Below are positions 5,366 to 5,610 of a DNA stretch of 5,610 nucleotides, one piece after another. Under the pieces are notes generated by a model. That model made no database searches and was not told the origin of the DNA. It was given only the letters and a program-made list of their open reading frames with translations. The stretch is from Clostridia bacterium (GTDB taxonomy: Bacteria > Bacillota_A > Clostridia > Christensenellales > Borkfalkiaceae). A program made the translations under genes and the position numbers. Every line of letters starts with the position of its first letter. Position 1 is the stretch's first letter. Location: the NCBI GenBank assembly GCA_017504735.1, contig JAFVQP010000178.1, positions 1 to 5,610 of the forward strand. Reading direction: 5' to 3'.

Positions 5366-5610
5366 TCAATATTCATACAAATACTTGCCTTTTTGCACTT
5401 GCTTTATTTCCACGCCAAATATATCCTCAACAATATGCGATTCGCATATTTCGCTCGGTGTTCCGTAAGCAATGATCTTACCATTGTTCATCACGGTAAG
5501 CGTATATGAAAAATCAAAAGCGAGAGGCAGATCGTGCATCACGGTCACGATACCCTTGCCGTTATCGGAAAGCTGTTTTAACAGCCTCATCAATTCAAGC
5601 TGATGAGCGA
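5366..5610 (-). CDS. ABC transporter ATP-binding protein, FecE/BtuD-like (partial, C-terminal end)
   Basis: Only the last 80 or so codons are in the window; the 5' part, with Walker A, the signature motif and Walker B, lies beyond 5610. The visible part starts with HQLELMRLL, the helix that in this family follows the Walker B/D-loop (ALD-x-R-HQLE). It continues with GIVTVMHDLPLAFDFS, which holds the switch His of the H-loop, and MNNGKIIAYGTPSEI, the usual closing strand and turn, then a short tail ending KYLYEY before TGA. This layout is typical of ATPases that power import of iron-siderophore, haem or cobalamin through FecCD-type permeases at the membrane. The exact substrate cannot be told from this fragment; the permease and binding protein genes would be expected upstream, outside the window. 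The reading frame stays open to the window edge, so no start codon should be placed at the TTG at 5593. Confidence 0.88.
   Translation of the reverse strand, partial: AHQLELMRLLKQLSDNGKGIVTVMHDLPLAFDFSYTLTVMNNGKIIAYGTPSEICESHIVEDIFGVEIKQVQKGKYLYEY

Noticed and set aside
5026..5475. 149-residue open frame on the + strand
   Set aside because: It crosses the hairpin-rich non-coding stretch and the ABC gene's terminator, then runs antisense to the ABC coding sequence; no family resemblance and no ribosome binding site.
1..5610. CRISPR array, insertion sequence ends, toxin-antitoxin or phage genes
   Set aside because: No regularly spaced repeats, no transposase or integrase coding sequence and no small paired genes with matching features were found on either strand.

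Overview
The window looks like chromosomal DNA of a low-to-moderate GC Gram-positive bacterium, probably an uncultured member of Bacillota (Clostridia-like). Supporting signs are strong AGGAGG-type ribosome binding sites, near-consensus sigma-A promoters with 17-bp spacers, a lipobox lipoprotein with a Ser-rich linker, an acyltransferase-zinc-ribbon protein, and a tRNA gene with encoded CCA. The assignment below phylum is inference.

Layout, left to right. Positions 1-73 carry a strong ribosome binding site and what reads as the first 18 codons of dapA (+). At about 70-75 this abuts, in opposite orientation, the C-terminally truncated end of a ROK-family sugar kinase gene (-, 7..738), so a rearrangement, gene break or assembly chimera lies there. 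Next come a PlsC-like acyltransferase with a zinc ribbon (-, 856..2097) and a 548-residue lipoprotein of unrecognised family (-, 2337..3983). Divergent from the lipoprotein is a type II thymidine kinase (tdk, +, 4174..4758, GTG start). It is followed by a tRNA-Pro gene with the unusual anticodon AGG (4873..4949) and a strong terminator. About 380 bp without a gene follows, the first part GC-rich and full of hairpins. The window ends inside the C-terminal part of a FecE/BtuD-like ABC transporter ATPase (-, 5366..5610, 5' end outside).

The complete transcription units appear to be single-gene. ROK kinase, plsC-like gene, lipoprotein, tdk and tRNA each have a recognisable -35/-10 pair with a 17-bp spacer. 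Hairpin terminators follow the plsC-like gene, the lipoprotein gene, the tRNA and the ABC gene. No operon logic links the genes: they look like separate housekeeping functions (lysine/cell wall precursor synthesis, sugar phosphorylation, phospholipid synthesis, thymidine salvage, translation, metal-complex uptake) plus one secreted protein.

I did not find a convincing new multi-gene system. The most useful leads are the inverted dapA/ROK junction, the tRNA-Pro(AGG) with a U1:A72 end pair, the unassigned lipoprotein, the acyltransferase-zinc-ribbon architecture and the GC-rich structured patch after the tRNA.
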